Both the position numbers and the translations under genes were made by a program. From the NCBI GenBank assembly GCA_021442155.1, contig CM038214.1:311457001-311521000 (forward strand): DNA of 64,000 bases, in the 5' to 3' direction. Below, piece after piece: positions 1 to 13,010 of the stretch (its first letter is position 1; the number at the start of each line of letters is the position of its first letter). Source of the stretch: Cymbidium sinense (Eukaryota; Streptophyta; Magnoliopsida; Asparagales; Orchidaceae). The notes beneath the pieces are model-generated. The model saw only the letters and a list, made by a program, of their open reading frames with translations. It searched no databases and had not been told where the DNA came from.

Positions 1-440
1 TATGTTCATGATTTGTTCATTAGGGAGATCATCACTAAGTGGAGAGTTAGCAGGAAGTGGGTGTGCTACTAAGAAATCTGGCAGTGTTTGTCCTTTCACT
101 GCATGGAGGGGTAAGAAGGTAATGTCAAATTATGAGAGGATCATGGACCATCGTGCCAACCATTTGGATAGCTTTGGTCGTGTCATGAGATAATATAGTG
201 GATTGATCCTTGAAATTAAGTTCACCTTATGAGAAAGCATGTAGTGTTGTAGCTTTTGGGATGCAAAGATTAATGCTAGGTAATGCTTCTCAATGGGTGG
301 ATAATTAGCCTAGTAGGGATTAGATGATGGTTGGGGTAGTAGAGTGTGTTTTCCTTCCCTTCATCATTAGCTTTGGCTAACAAAGCACCAAGGGAGTCTT
401 CTAATGCAGTAGTGTAAAGTATGAGCAGCTTGCTCGAGAT

Positions 441-1240
441 TTAGGGGCATGCTAGAACCGGTGGTGTCATCAGGTAATGCTTGATGTCTTTAGAGGATAG
501 CTCACACTTATCATCCCACATAAACTTAGCATCCTTTTTTATAAGTGCTAGGAATGGCTGACATCTTTCAAATAAGTTGGATATAAAGCATCTTAGATAT
601 GCCAACTGCCCTTGGAATGATCTGAGTTGAGTTAAACTTTTAGGGGGTGGCATTTCTAAAATCACCTTGATCTTCTCTAGATCGATTTCGATTCCTTGGT
701 GTTGGACAACAAACCCAAGGAATTTCCCTAAAGCTACTCCGAATGCACACTTCAGGGGGTTCATTTTAAGGTTAAATTATCTTAACTATTTGAAAGCTAC
801 TCTCAAGTCAAAGAGATGGTCTTCTTTTTCTCTACTTTTGAGCACGAGATCATCTACATAGCACTCAACTTGATGATAAATGAGTTCATCAAAGATTCAA
901 GTGATAGCCCACTGGTATGTAATACTGACATTTTTAAGGCTAAAAGGCATGACCTTATAGTAATAGATTCTGATCGAGGTTCTAAAAGTAGTATTTCTTT
1001 CATCTTCATGGGCCATCTTTTCTTTTGTTGTATCCAGATGAGCCATCCATGAAAGAGAAGACTGCATGAGATGAGGCAATGTCCACCATCAGCTCTGAGA
1101 TTGGTAGTGGAAATTCATCTTTTGGACATGCCTTATTTAAATTCCTAAAATTGACATATATGTGAATTTGGCCATTCTTTTTCTTAACTGGGATGATGCT
1201 GGCTAACTAGATAGGGTATTTTTCTTCTCGGATGATGCCA
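441..1240 (-). pseudogene. gypsy reverse transcriptase, degenerate (copy 0)
   Basis: Fragment of a retrotransposon reverse transcriptase, the enzyme that copies element RNA into cDNA. Visible on the minus strand are the stretch ASIIPVKKKN (about 1174-1203), FSFMDGSSGYN around 1040-1075, the catalytic motif YVDD at 849-860 within VECYVDDLV, and then an open stretch of 107 codons (441-764) with KCAFGV, GKFLGFVV, GIEIDLEKIK and LRSFQGQLAYLRCFISNL. These are characteristic of plant Ty3/gypsy RT and the following connection domain. Stops interrupt the region around 900-1000. Catalytic residues survive but the frame does not, so it is a dead copy. Identification as gypsy RT is secure. Confidence 0.88.
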
Positions 1241-1839
1241 ACATCGTTCAATTTCTTGACTTCATAAATGACCTAATATTCTACGTCTAATCGTATGCAT
1301 CTAGGAGCTTGCTTGATAATGTTAGTAGTAGGCTTTATTGCTAGTTTATGGACCACTACATCAATAGCCAATCCAAACATCTCTTCATAACTCCATGTAA
1401 ATTAGTCCTTAAACTCAGTCGATAGCCTAACTAAGTCATTAGTTTCAATTTCATTCAACAAATAAATGATGTATGTCGGCCGTGGATCTTCTTTAGTTCC
1501 TAAGTTGATATCTTTGAACTCATCGATGGTTGACTTGATCTCTTCTTCGAACTCTGGTGGTGAATCTTTAACTTCAAAATCATCTGGATTATCTGAAGTT
1601 TTTAAGGATAGCTCCTCATATGAATTAATGTGATTAGAAAAGAACATATCATATTTTAAATGATTGGTCATGACTAAACAGTAATCGTCATAATCGACTT
1701 GACCCACTGTACCGAATCCTAGCCCCGATCTTGATTGTGAGCTTTTGCATTTATTCTTCCATATTCTTTCAATGTAGTCTGACTTTGACCAAATATGTGG
1801 GATTAACCCTTTCTTTGCTAAATTATGAACACAAGGCAA
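1241..1839 (-). pseudogene. gypsy pol segment upstream of RT (copy 0)
   Basis: Minus-strand polyprotein linker between protease and reverse transcriptase. An open stretch at 1402-1839 encodes an acidic region containing INLGTKEDPRPTYI and LVRLSTEFKD. It is followed (lower coordinates) by a WSYEEM-like stretch that precedes RT in this family. The same segment is found at 29901-30437 and 48240-48720. The role is structural within the polyprotein; no catalytic motif is expected here. It is broken on both sides. The 220 bases to its right (1840-2057) align with sequence upstream of pol in copy 2 (about 48820-49045) but carry no recognisable domain. Confidence 0.75.
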
Positions 1840-2721
1840 GTATCAATCAAAAGGTTATTCTATTAAACCTTTATATGAATCATCCTCAAGTTCTACATCA
1901 ACTTCTTGACTTGAGGATGATGCTCCCAGAAAGAACCTCTGAGTCTTCACACTGGCGACTTATAACTTCCCAAACCCTCAACTTTTTGATAGGAAAGTAG
2001 GGTTAAAGTTAAGGTTAGCAACTGATGCCTAACTATTTCACATATAGATTTGGATACACTTAAAATAAATAAGTAAAATAAATAAAATAAACTAAAATAA
2101 ATAAACATAAACTTAAACCTAAACCTGAACTAAAATAAAATAAACTAAACTAAAAGAAACTAAACTAAACTAAACTAAACCTAAACCTAAACCTAAACTT
2201 AAACTTAAACCTAAACTAAAATAAATTAAATAAATAAACTAAAATAAACTAAACTAAATAAACCTAAATAAGCTTAAACCTAAACTAAAATAAAATAAAC
2301 TGAACTAAATAAACTATGCATAAAAATAAACTAAATAAATAAACCTAAACTAAATAAATAAACAAAATAAATAAACTAAACTAAACTAGACTAAACTAAA
2401 ATAAACTAAAATAAAACTAACTTAAACTTAAAACCTAAACTAAATAAACTGAAACTTAAATAAATAAAATATACTAAACCTAAACTAAAATTAAATATAC
2501 TAAACTATATAAATAAACCTAAACAAAGTAAACTAAAGAAAAAAATGAAAAAAAACAAACCTAAACTTGAACCTGAACTAAACTAAATAAATAAACCTAA
2601 ACTATAGTAAAAAATAAACCAAAACCTAAACCTAAACCTAAACCTAAAACCTAAATAAAAATAAACCTAAACCTAAATAAACCTAATAAACTTAAACTAA
2701 AATAAACCTAAACTAAAACTA

Positions 2722-2757
2722 AATAAAATAAAATAAAATAAAATAAAATAAATAAAC
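2722..2757 (+). repeat. AAAAT pentanucleotide run
   Basis: A short, locally regular AAAAT run inside the degenerate telomere-like array. It looks like slippage homogenisation of an already C-depleted unit. Similar runs occur near 40300-40325. Confidence 0.7.
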
Positions 2758-5700
2758 CTAAACCTAAACTAAATAAAATTAAACTAAAGAAAACCTAAAC
2801 CTAAATAAACCTAGACTAAATAAACCTAAACTAAAATAAAAAATAAACCTAAACCTAAACCTAAACCTGAACTAAATAAAAAAAAAAAACTAAATAGTTA
2901 TATATAATAAACCTAAACCTAAATAAACTAAACTAAACTAAATAAAATAAAACTAAACTAAATAAATAAACTATATAAAACCTAAACTAAAATAAACTAA
3001 ACTAAATAAAACAATACCTAAACTTAAACTAAATAAAATAAACTAATAAAATAAATGAACTAAATAAAATAATCCTAAAACTAAACCTAAACTTAAACTA
3101 AATAAACAAAATAAAACTAAATAAACTAAATAAACCTAAAACTAAAATAAATAAATAAACTAAAATAGACCTAAACTAAAAAAATTAAACTAAATAAACC
3201 TAAAACTTGAACTAAAGTAAATTTAAAATAAACCTAAACCTAAACTAAATAAAATAAACCTAAAATAAACTAAACTAAATTGAATAAAATCTAAAATAAA
3301 CCTAAACCTAAACCTAAAAGATAAACTGAAATAAACCTAAACCAAAACCTAAACCTAAACCTAAACCTAATCCTAAAATAAACCTAAACCTGAACCTATA
3401 CTAAATAAACCTAAACTTCAAATAAACCTAAACCTAAAAAATAAACCTAGACCTAAACCTAAACCTAAACCTAAACTAAACTAAATAAACCTAAACCTAA
3501 ATAAACTAAAACTAAATAAACTTAAAGCTAAATAAATTAAGTAAACTAAACTAAATAAAAAAAACTAAAACTTAATTAAATAAACCTAAAATAAACATAA
3601 ACCTAAACCTAAATAAATAAACTAAAATAAATAAACTAAACTAAATAAGCTAAAATAAATAAACCTAAACCTTAACCTAAACCTAAACTAAATAAATAAA
3701 CTAAACAAACTTAAACCTAAACTAAAAAAATCTAAACCTAATAAACTAAATAAACCTAAACTAAACTTGAAGCTAAACTGAAACCTAAATAAACCTAAAA
3801 ATCTAATCTAAACGAAACTAAAATAAACCTAAACTAAACCTAAATCTAAACCTAAAATAAATAAACTAAACTAAACCTAAATTACAATAAACCTATACCT
3901 AAACCTAAACTAAACTAAATTAAACTAAATAAAACCTAAACCAAAACCTAAACTTAAACTTAAACTAAATAAACTAAAATAAATATAAACCTAAACTAAA
4001 TAGATAAATAAACAAAACCAAAACCTAAACCTAAATAAAATAAACCTAAACTTAACTAGAAATAAATAAACCTAAACTTAAACCTAAACCTAAAATAAAA
4101 GTAAAGCTAAATTAAACTAAAAATAACCATAAACTAAAAAAATAAACCTAAACCTAAACTAAACAAAAAATAAAAGCTAAACCTAAACCTAAACTAAGCT
4201 AAACTAAAAAATAAAATAAATAAATTAAAACCTAAAAAAAACCTAAACCTAAACTAAACTAAAAATAAACCTAAACTAAAAAATAAGCATAAACATAAAA
4301 TAAACTAAAATAAAACATAAACTAAACTAAACTATACTAAACTAAAAAATAAAATAACTAAACTAAAACCTAAAATAAACCTAAAGCTAAACCTAAATAA
4401 ACTAAACTAAATAAATAAACCTAAAGTAAACTAAACTAAGCTAAACTAAATAAACCTAAATATAAAATAAACTAGATAAACTAAATAAAAATAAACCTAA
4501 ACCTAAACCTAAACCTAGACCTAAATAAAACCTAAACCTAAACCTAAATCTAAACTTAAATAAAACCTAAACCTAAACCTAAACTAAATAAACTAAATAA
4601 GAGCAAACCTAAACCTAAACCTAAATGTAAATCTAAAAAATAAAATAAAACCTAAACCTAAACTAAAACCTAAACCTGAACGTAAACCAAAACTAAAATA
4701 AGCTAAACTAATAAACTAAATAAACCAAAACTAAACTAAAATAAACTAAATAATATAAACTAAATAAAATAAACCTAAACCTAAACCTAAGCCTAAACTA
4801 AAAAATAAATAAACTAAACTAAATAAGCCTAAATAAAACCTAAATAGCCTAAACTAAACCCAACCTAAACCTAAACCTAAAATCAAATGTAAACCTAAAC
4901 TAAACTAAATAAACTAAAATAAACCTAAACCTAAACCTAAACCTAAACTAAATAAATAAAATAAACTAAACTAAATAAACCTAAACCTAAACCTAAACTA
5001 AAAAAATAAACCTCAACTAAAATAAAAGATAAATAAATAAGCATAAACCTAAATTAAAAAATAAACCTAAATAAACTTAAACCTAAACATAAACCTAAAC
5101 CTAAATAAATAAACTAAACTAAATAAGAATAAAATAAATAAACTAAACTATACTAAATAAACCTGAACATAAACCTAATCCTAAATCCTAAACCCAAACT
5201 TATACTAAAATAAATTGAATAAAATAAACTAAATATATAAACCTAAAATAAACCAAAACTAAACTAAATAGACCTAAAATAAAAATAAACCTAAACCTAA
5301 ACCTAAATAAATAAACTAAAATAAATAAACTAAATTAAATAAACCTAAACCAAAATAAACCTAAACTAAATAAATAAACCTAAAGCTAAACCAAAAAAAC
5401 CTAAACCTAATAAACTAAATAAACCTAAACCTAAACTAAACTAAAAAATAAAACCTAATCCTAAACCTAAATAAAACTAGAAACCTAAACTAAACTAAAC
5501 TAAAATAAACATAAACCTAAACCTAAAATAAAATAAACTAAAACTAAAATAAATAAAATAAACTTGAAACCTAAACTAAAATAAACCTAAACCTAAACCT
5601 AAATTACTAAATAAAACCTAAGCTTCAACCTAAACCTAAACCTAAACTAAATAAACTAAAATAAACTTAAACCTAATCCTAAACCTAAATTTAAATCTAA

Positions 5701-8700
5701 ACTTAAACTAGAAAAATAAATAAATAAAACCAAAACCTAAACTTAAATAAAATAAACCTAAATTAAACCAAAATTAAATAAACCTAAACCTAAAATAAAC
5801 CTACACCTAAATTAAACTAAAAATAAACCTAAACTAAAAAAATAAAACTAAACCTAAACTAAACTAAACTAAACTAAACTAAAAAATAAAATAAAGAAAC
5901 TAAAATCTAAAATAAACTTAAACCTAAACCTAAATAAATTAAATTAAATAAGTAAACTTAAACTAAACTAAATAAACCTAAACCTAAAATAAACTTAATA
6001 AACAAAATAAAAATAAACCTAAACCTAAATAAAACATAAACCTAAACTAAATAAAATAAATAAAAGTAAACCTAAACCTAAACCTAAGCCAAAATTAAAC
6101 TTAAACCTAAAAAATAAAATAAAACCTAAACTTAAACTAAAATAAACTAAACTAATAAACTAAGTATATCTAAACTAAATTAAAATAAACTAAACAAAAT
6201 TAACCTAAACCTAAACCTATTATAAATTAACTAAAATAAGTAAAACTAAATCAATAAATAAATAAACTAAGCTAAATAAACCTAAATAAAACCAAAACCT
6301 AAACCTAAACCCTAAATAAAACTCAAACCTAAATCTAAACCTAAACCTAAACCTAAACTTAAACCTAAACCTAAACTAAATAATCTAAAATAAACCTAAA
6401 CCTAAACCTAAACCTAAATAAACCTAAACTAAACCTAAACCTAAACCTAAACCTAAACTAAATAAATAAAATAACCTAAACTAATAAACCTAAACCTAAA
6501 CCTAAAATAAAATAAAATAAAGAAATAAATATATAAACCTAAATAAAAAAAAATAAACCAAAAACCTAAACCTAAACTGAGCCAAACCTGGATAAATAAA
6601 CTAAACTAAATTAAATTAAAATAAATAAACCAAAACTAAACTAAATAAACCTAAACCTAAACCTAATACCTATACAAACTAAATAAATATAAATTAATAA
6701 ACATAAAATAAACCTAAACTAAACTAAATAAACCTAAACTGAAACCTAAACCTAAATAAATGAACCTAGAAACCTAAACCTAAACTAAACCAAAAATAAA
6801 TAAATAAACTAAAAATAAAATAAATTTAAAAGTAAACCTAAACCAAAATAAACCTAAACCTAAACCTAAACCCTAAACTAAACTAAACCTAAACCCTAAA
6901 CCTAAACTAAATAAAATAAACCTAAACCTAAACCTAAATAAAACATAAACTAAAACTAAATAAATAAACTAAACAAAATTAAAATAAACCTAAATTAAAC
7001 CTAAAAAAATAAATTTAAATTTAAATATAAATAAAATTAACTAAACTAAAAAAACTAAATTAAATAATAAAACCTAAACTAAACTTAAACCTAAACATAA
7101 ACCAAAAAAATAAAAATAAACATAAACCCTAAATAAATATAAAATGAACTAAATAAATAAATAAAATAAATAAATGAAAACCTAAACTAAACTAAATAAA
7201 TAAAAATAAAAATAAAAATAAACTAAATAAACCTAAATTAAACTAGATAAACTAAACTAAATCCTAAATTAAATTAAACTAAATAAAACATAAACCTTAA
7301 TAAACCTAAACCTAAATAAATAAAATAAACTAAACTAAATAAATAAACTGAAACTAAATAAAAAAATTAAACTAAAATAAACCTAAACCTAAACCTAAAC
7401 TAAAGCTAAATAAACCTAAACCTAAAATAAAACTAAACCTAAATCTAATTAAAACTAAATAAAACCTAAACCTAAAAAAAATTAACCCTAAACTAAATAA
7501 ATAATATAAATAAACCTAAATAATAAAAATAAAATAAATTAAACTAAATAAATAAAATAAAATAACAACCTAAACCTAAGCATAAATTAAAAATAAAAAT
7601 AAAAATAAACTAAAATGCACAAAATAATAAACTAACATAAAATAAATTAAATAAAAATAAATAAAAATTAAACTAACTAAAAAAATAAACCAAAAAAAAT
7701 AAAGTAAATAAAAATTAAACTAACTAAATAAATAAGAATAAATCTAAAGTAAACCTAAACTAAATATACCTAAACCTAAACCTAAACCTAATCCCTAAAC
7801 CCAAAATAAAATAAAACTAAATAAACTAAACTAAATAAAACCTAAACCTAAACATAAATAAATAAATAAACTAAATAAATAAACCTAAACCTAAATATAT
7901 AAATAAACTAAATAAATAAACCTAAACCTAAACCTAAACCTAAACTAAACTAAATAAACTAAAACCTAAGTAAATAAATTAAGATAAAACTAAACCTAAA
8001 CCTAAAATAAATAAACCTAAAAATAAAACTAAACTAAACTATACTAAAATAAATAAACCTAAACTAAAACTAAAAATGAACCCAAATAAATTAATTAAAT
8101 AAACTAAACTAATATAATAAAAATAGAAACTAAAATAAAAATAAATAAACCTAAGCCTAAAAATAAAAAACCAAACCTAAATAAACCTAAACTAAAATAA
8201 ACTAGAAATCTAAACCTAAACCGAAACCTAAATAAACTAAACTACAAATAAAAAATAAACCTAAAAATAAAATAAAATAAACCCTAAACCTAAACTAAAA
8301 ATAAAAACTACATAAAATAAACTAAATAAAACCTAAACCTAAATAAAAATAAAACCTAAACTAAATAAACTAAACTAATTAAATCTACTTAAAAATAAAT
8401 AATAAATAAATAAACTAAATAAAACAAAAACCTAAATAAAACCTGAACCTAAACCTAAATAAAACCTAAACCCTAAACATAAATAAAACAAAAAAAAACC
8501 TAAAAATATACCTAAACCTAAACTAAATAAACTTAAAACTAAATAAAATAAACTAAATTAAAATAAAAAATTTAAAAATAAAAAAACTAAATATAACCTA
8601 AACCTAAAAACCTAAACCTAAATAAATCTAAACTAAACTAAAATAAAACCTAAACTAAACTAAATTAAAAAATAAACTAAAATAAACTAAAATAAAAAAA

Positions 8701-8915
8701 TAAAACCTAAGCCTAAACCTAAACTAAAAAAATAAACTAAATAAATAAATAATAAAATAAACCTAATCCTAAACTAAACTAAAAATAAAAACCTAGAAAA
8801 TAAATAAAACCTAAACAAAAATAAAACATAAAAATAAACTAAACTAAAAATAAATAATCCTAAACCTAAACTAAATAAAAAAAATGAAAAAATAAACCTA
8901 AACCTAAACCAAAAC

Positions 8916-8939
8916 CTAATTTTAAAAAAATTAAAAAAA
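8916..8939 (+). repeat. Weak copy of the higher-order boundary motif
   Basis: CCTAATTTT followed by two A runs, directly before the first canonical CCCTAAA block of this array. It resembles the 3' half of the boundary motif described at 11206, so it is probably an eroded copy. Confidence 0.4.
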
Positions 8940-9021
8940 ACCCCTAAACCCTAAACCCTAAAACCCTAAACCTTAAACCCTAAACCCTAAATCCTAAACT
9001 GACAATACAAACCCTAAACCC

Positions 9022-9125
9022 TAAACCTAAATCCTGGGCCCTAAACCTAAACCTCCCTAAACCTAAACCATGCACCCTAAACCTAAACCTGCCCACTGCC
9101 CTGGGCCCTACCCAAAACTAAACCC
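9022..9125 (+). repeat. GC-rich island with CCTGGGCCC inside the array
   Basis: A GC-rich patch following a canonical CCCTAAA block, containing TCCTGGGCCC and CCCTGGGCCC between CCTAAA units. A longer related patch lies about 1.1 kb to the right (10085-10400). No reading frame or known element is recognised. Confidence 0.6.
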
Positions 9126-9881
9126 CAAACTAAACCCTAAATGCTAACTAAACTAAATGGCTAACCTAAAATCTTAAACTTAAACTAAATAAAACCTAAA
9201 AATAAAATAAATAAATAAACTTGAACCAAAATGAAATAAAAACCTAAACTAAAACCTAAACCTAAACCTAAACCAAAAAATAAAAGAAAATAAAAAATAA
9301 AAACTAAAATAAAATAAAATAAATAAAAACCTAAACTAAACTAAAAAATAAAATAATCCTAAAAATAAAAATCCTAAATAAAATAAAGCCAAAATGTAAA
9401 ATTAAAATAAAATAAACTAAAAATAAAACAAAATAAAAACTAAATGAAAACCTAAACCTAAAAAATAATCCTAATAAATAACTTAAAAATAAATAAAAAA
9501 TAAAACCTAAACCCTAACTAAAAAATATAAAATAAACTAAAAATAAACTTAAACTTAAATAAAAAAATAAAACCTAGAAATAAAGCTAAAATAAAAACCT
9601 AGAACCTAAACATAAAAAAATAAAATAAAAACCTAAACCTAAACCTAAAAATAAAAAATAAACCTAGAAAATATAATAAAAGTAAATAATAAACTAAAAA
9701 ATAAACATAAACCTTAACCTAAACCTAAAAAATAAACTTAAATTAAAAAAAAACCTAAACTAAAATAAATTAACCTAAAATAAATAAATTAAACTAAATA
9801 AAAATTTAAAATAAACATAAATAAAAATAAATAATATAAAATAAACTAAAATAAATAAAAAATAAAATAAATAAACCTAAA

Positions 9882-9911
9882 CCTAGCAATTTACTTAACT
9901 TAAAAAAAAAT
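9882..9911 (+). repeat. Higher-order boundary motif
   Basis: CCTAGCAATTTACTTAACTT followed by an A run, placed between a decayed A-rich tract on the left and a CCCTAAA block on the right. It is a diverged member of the motif seen at 11206, 21770, 37115, 40961, 60425, 63022 and 63636. Confidence 0.65.
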
Positions 9912-10084
9912 AGTAAACCTTAAACCCTAAATCCTAAACCATAAACCCTAAACCTAACCCTAAACCCTAAACCCTAAAACTGTATCTAAACCAACAACCA
10001 TAAACCCTAAACCCTAAACACTAAACCCTAAACCTTAAGCTCTAAACCCTAAATTAACCCTAAATCCTAAACCCTAAATCATAA

Positions 10085-10400
10085 ACCATAAACCCTACTA
10101 CCGTTGCCCACCCTAACCCTAAAAGCACCCTCCTAAACCCTTGCTAAACTGACCACTGGTGACCTAAACCTGGGCCTCTCCAATACTGACTTTAAACCAC
10201 ACTAACAAACTACCTGGGCCATGGGCTGCCTTAAACCCAGGCCTGATCTATCATGGGCCCTAAGCGTGCGCCCTAAACCATGAGGCTCCACAGGCTCCCA
10301 CCCCCTAAAACCTAAAACTCTAAATCCTAAACCTCCACTGCGCCCTGGGCCCTCCCAGATCCTGGGCCATGACCACCTGATCACTCCCTGCGCCTTACTA
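10085..10400 (+). repeat. GC-rich unique island inside the array
   Basis: About 300 bases much richer in G and C than the rest of the array, with repeated CCTGGGCC words, a CCATGGGC word and degenerate CCTAAACC units. It follows the canonical CCCTAAA block after the boundary motif at 9882. The only reading frame (minus strand, 60 codons) is a translation of telomere-like sequence and is not credited as a gene. The origin is unknown. Confidence 0.6.
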
Positions 10401-11205
10401 AACCTAAAAGCCTATACCCAAAAGAAAAAAACCTAAAAATAAATTAAATAAATAAACCTAAACATAAATAAAATAATAAAATAAAACAAACTAAAAACCT
10501 AAACTAAAATCTAAACCTAAACCTAAACCTAAACCTAATAATAACATAAAATAAAAAATAAAAACTAAACTAAAATAAAATAAATTAAAACCTATACTAA
10601 ACTAAAAAATAAAATAAACCTAAAACTAAAAGAACTCAACAAAATAAACACTAAACATAAAATAAAAATAATTAAACTTAAAGTAAAATAAAATAAAAAC
10701 TAAATTAACACCTAAACCCAAAAAATAAAACAAAGATAAATAAATAAAACCTAAACCCTAAATTGAAAAAAAACCTAAACCTCAAATAAATAAAATAAAA
10801 TAAACGTAAACATAAACTAAAATAAATAAAACCTAAACATAAACATAAAATAAACTAAACCTAAACCCTAAACTAAATAAAAAAATAAACTAAAAATAAA
10901 CCTAAATGTAAACTAAAAAATAAAACCTAAAAATAAACCTAATATAAAAACCTAAACCTAAACCTAAACCTAAAAAATAAAAAATAAAACCTAAACCCAA
11001 AAAAGAAAATAAAAATAAAACTAAACTAAAAAATAGAAATAAACCTAATCCTAAACCTAAAAAATAAACTAAAATAAGAAACCTAAACTAAAGCAAATAA
11101 ACCTCAAATAAATAAACTAAACTAAATAAAATTAAAAAGGAAACCTAAATATGAATAAAAAATAAAATAAACTAAAACAAAAAAAATAAACTAAATAAAC
11201 CTAAA

Positions 11206-11234
11206 CCTACTGGTTTACTGAATTTAAAAAAAAA
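11206..11234 (+). repeat. Higher-order boundary motif
   Basis: CCTACTGGTTTACTGAATTT plus an A run, again at the step from decayed A-rich units (left) to CCCTAAA units (right). It lies 1324 bases from the copy at 9882. Confidence 0.75.
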
Positions 11235-11539
11235 ACCCTGAACCTTAAACCCTAAACCCTAAACCCAAAATCCTAAACACTAAACCTTAAACCCCAAACC
11301 TTAAAACTAACCCTGAACCCTAAACCCTAATCCTACAAACCTAAACCTATAACCCTAAACACTAAACCTCATCAAACCCCAAAAAAAGCCTCCTTCCTCT
11401 CGGCCATGGTGCTCTCTAGCGATTTTGTGTTCCCTTGTGACTTTCTTGAGGCTTGGCCAATTTTCAATCCTTCTCGATTGTAATTTTTGGTTTTTTTCTC
11501 TCTGTTTGGCTGCTAATGTGAGTATCCCTTATTCTATCA

Positions 11540-12924
11540 ATGGTAGAGGTGCCACTTTTCACGCAATTGGGCTCTTCGAACTTGGAAGCATCGGCTAGGG
11601 CTTCCGAATTTCAAGGTATTATGGATCTAACTCCACCAGTTACTCTGCTTACTTTTAAGTCCTTCAAGAATGCATTATCTAGTAAGAACACTTCCTTTAA
11701 AGCTCTCTAGCATTTTCACTATCGGATTGATTGATCCTAGGAATGTCTTTATTTAGCTATCTAATGACTTAGATTACTCAAGAGTTTTTGCTCGTCGCTC
11801 CTACTTTGTGTATAATTGTCAAATGAGACTTTTGAATTGGTCTCCTCTTTTTGATGTAAAAGAGGAATCCCTTATTGTTCCTCTATTGCTTGCCCTTCCT
11901 AATATGAGAATACATTACATTACACATCAAGTCCTCTTTGCTGTTGGGGTTCTCTTTGGTCGGCCTCTCCAAATTGATCAGGCCACTGCTGCGAGATCAC
12001 GGCCATCAGTTGCTCATATTTTAGTTGAGATTGATATTACCAAAATGCATCCAAAAGAAGTATGGATTGGCTCTGAGAAATTTGGCTATAATCAAAAAGT
12101 GGAATTTGAAAATTTCTCTACTTTTTGCACGCACTGTAAGATTCATGGTCATGATCATTCTGAATGTTTTATGTTGCATCCTCATCTTAAAAAGATTAAA
12201 CTGCTAGATCCTAATCCCTCTCTAGCAAATGAAAAAAATCAATAAATAGGCTTATGTGCCTAAAGTTCCTCAAAAGGGATTATTATCTACTGATTTGTCT
12301 ATTGGAGAGAATTCAGAGCAGGTTAATAATATGGCTCATGTGGTTCATGAGGAGGCCAATGATAACTTACCTATTATTGCTTCTAATGGTAATACTTTGG
12401 TTCCTCTAAACAATACCTTGATTCATTCTACCTTACCTTTTTTGGCTAGTGAACCTGACGAGACTCATATGAACCCTTGTGGTGACTTGAATGGGAACTT
12501 TAGGTTGGATCAAAATCTGAAAACTAATTCTGAAAGTGCCCATTTGATGATAGTTCAAAATCTAAAAAATGTTGACTCTTTGGTAGTGGAACAAAATTTG
12601 AAAAGTATTTCTCAAACTGAACATGAAAATTATGCTATTAATGGCTTCACAACCTCTCGTTCTCCTACCCTACAGAGTGATACTCAGGCTAACCCAATTC
12701 CTCATCTTAATTCTGACACTTAAGAAGGGGAAATTACAATTAGGAATGTTTTGATAGATACTGGCCCTACTCTAAATTTGACAAATCAATCTCTCTCGGA
12801 TGGAGATACTTTAGACATAGATAGACCTTTTCAAACTGTTACTAAGAAAAAATCCTTTAAAGCTAGAATGTTCACTAATAGCTCCACTAGAACCACTAGA
12901 TCTTCTCTAACTTCCCATAAATGA
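11540..12924 (+). pseudogene. LINE ORF1 (DUF4283-like plus zinc knuckle), broken
   Basis: ORF1 of a plant L1 LINE, an RNA-binding protein that packages the element transcript. An ATG at 11540 opens 56 codons to a stop at 11708-11710. The DUF4283-like fold continues in another frame from about 11730 (LIDPRNVFI, then LSNDLDYSRVFARRSYFV, LLNWSPLFDVKEESLIVP). The long open part, 11808-12245, has RPSVAHILVEIDI and the zinc knuckle CTHCKIHGHDHSEC (about 12128-12169). A frameshift leads to 12256-12720. Past the stop at 12721 the same frame continues to TGA at 12922-12924, ending in a basic tail with KKKSFKARM. At least two frameshifts and internal stops are present. Family assignment is firm; the exact start is inferred. 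Confidence 0.82.
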
Positions 12925-13010
12925 TTACATCATGTGTCTTTCTTCTTCTTATTTTTTCTTATCCTTCAATTATCTTTCTTCTTTTCTTCTTATTTTGTAT
13001 GATTAATTAA

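Larger units (their letters stand above)
1..2057 (-). mobile_element. Ty3/gypsy (Tat-like) pol remnant, copy 0
   Basis: Decayed LTR-retrotransposon pol on the minus strand, cut by the window start on the left and joined to telomere-like DNA at about 2057 on the right. Reading leftwards it holds the pre-RT linker, the reverse transcriptase with YVDD, and the RT-RNase H connection. The same sequence recurs near 28930-30437 and 46990-49060, so this is the third member of the local family. The Tat assignment rests on the fuller copy at 45190-49690, which shows two RNase H domains. No LTR is visible in this piece. Frames are broken by stops and frameshifts, so it cannot be active. Confidence 0.85.
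2058..11390 (+). repeat. Telomere-like degenerate satellite array
   Basis: More than 9 kb of tandem units derived from the plant telomere heptamer CCCTAAA (plus strand C-rich, minus strand TTTAGGG). From 2058 to about 8930 the units are mostly CCTAAA, CTAAA, TAAA and AAATAAA with almost no G. From 8940 near-canonical CCCTAAA blocks appear (8940-9000, 9912-10090, 11236-11370), separated by A-rich decayed tracts. Frequent TAA makes the stretch almost free of reading frames. The array sits between a gypsy remnant and a LINE, so it is interstitial and not a chromosome end. No gene is seen in it. Confidence 0.95.

Noticed and set aside
667..1052. Plus-strand open frames over the gypsy remnants (667-861, 816-1052, 29362-29556 and similar)
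   Set aside because: They are antisense shadows of the minus-strand RT.
10202..10384. 60-codon minus-strand frame
   Set aside because: Contains GLGFRVLGFRG, which is translated TTTAGGG-type repeat; no support as a gene.
2058..11390. Possible true chromosome end
   Set aside because: Complex sequence lies on both sides of every array and the arrays are decayed and interrupted, so they are interstitial.
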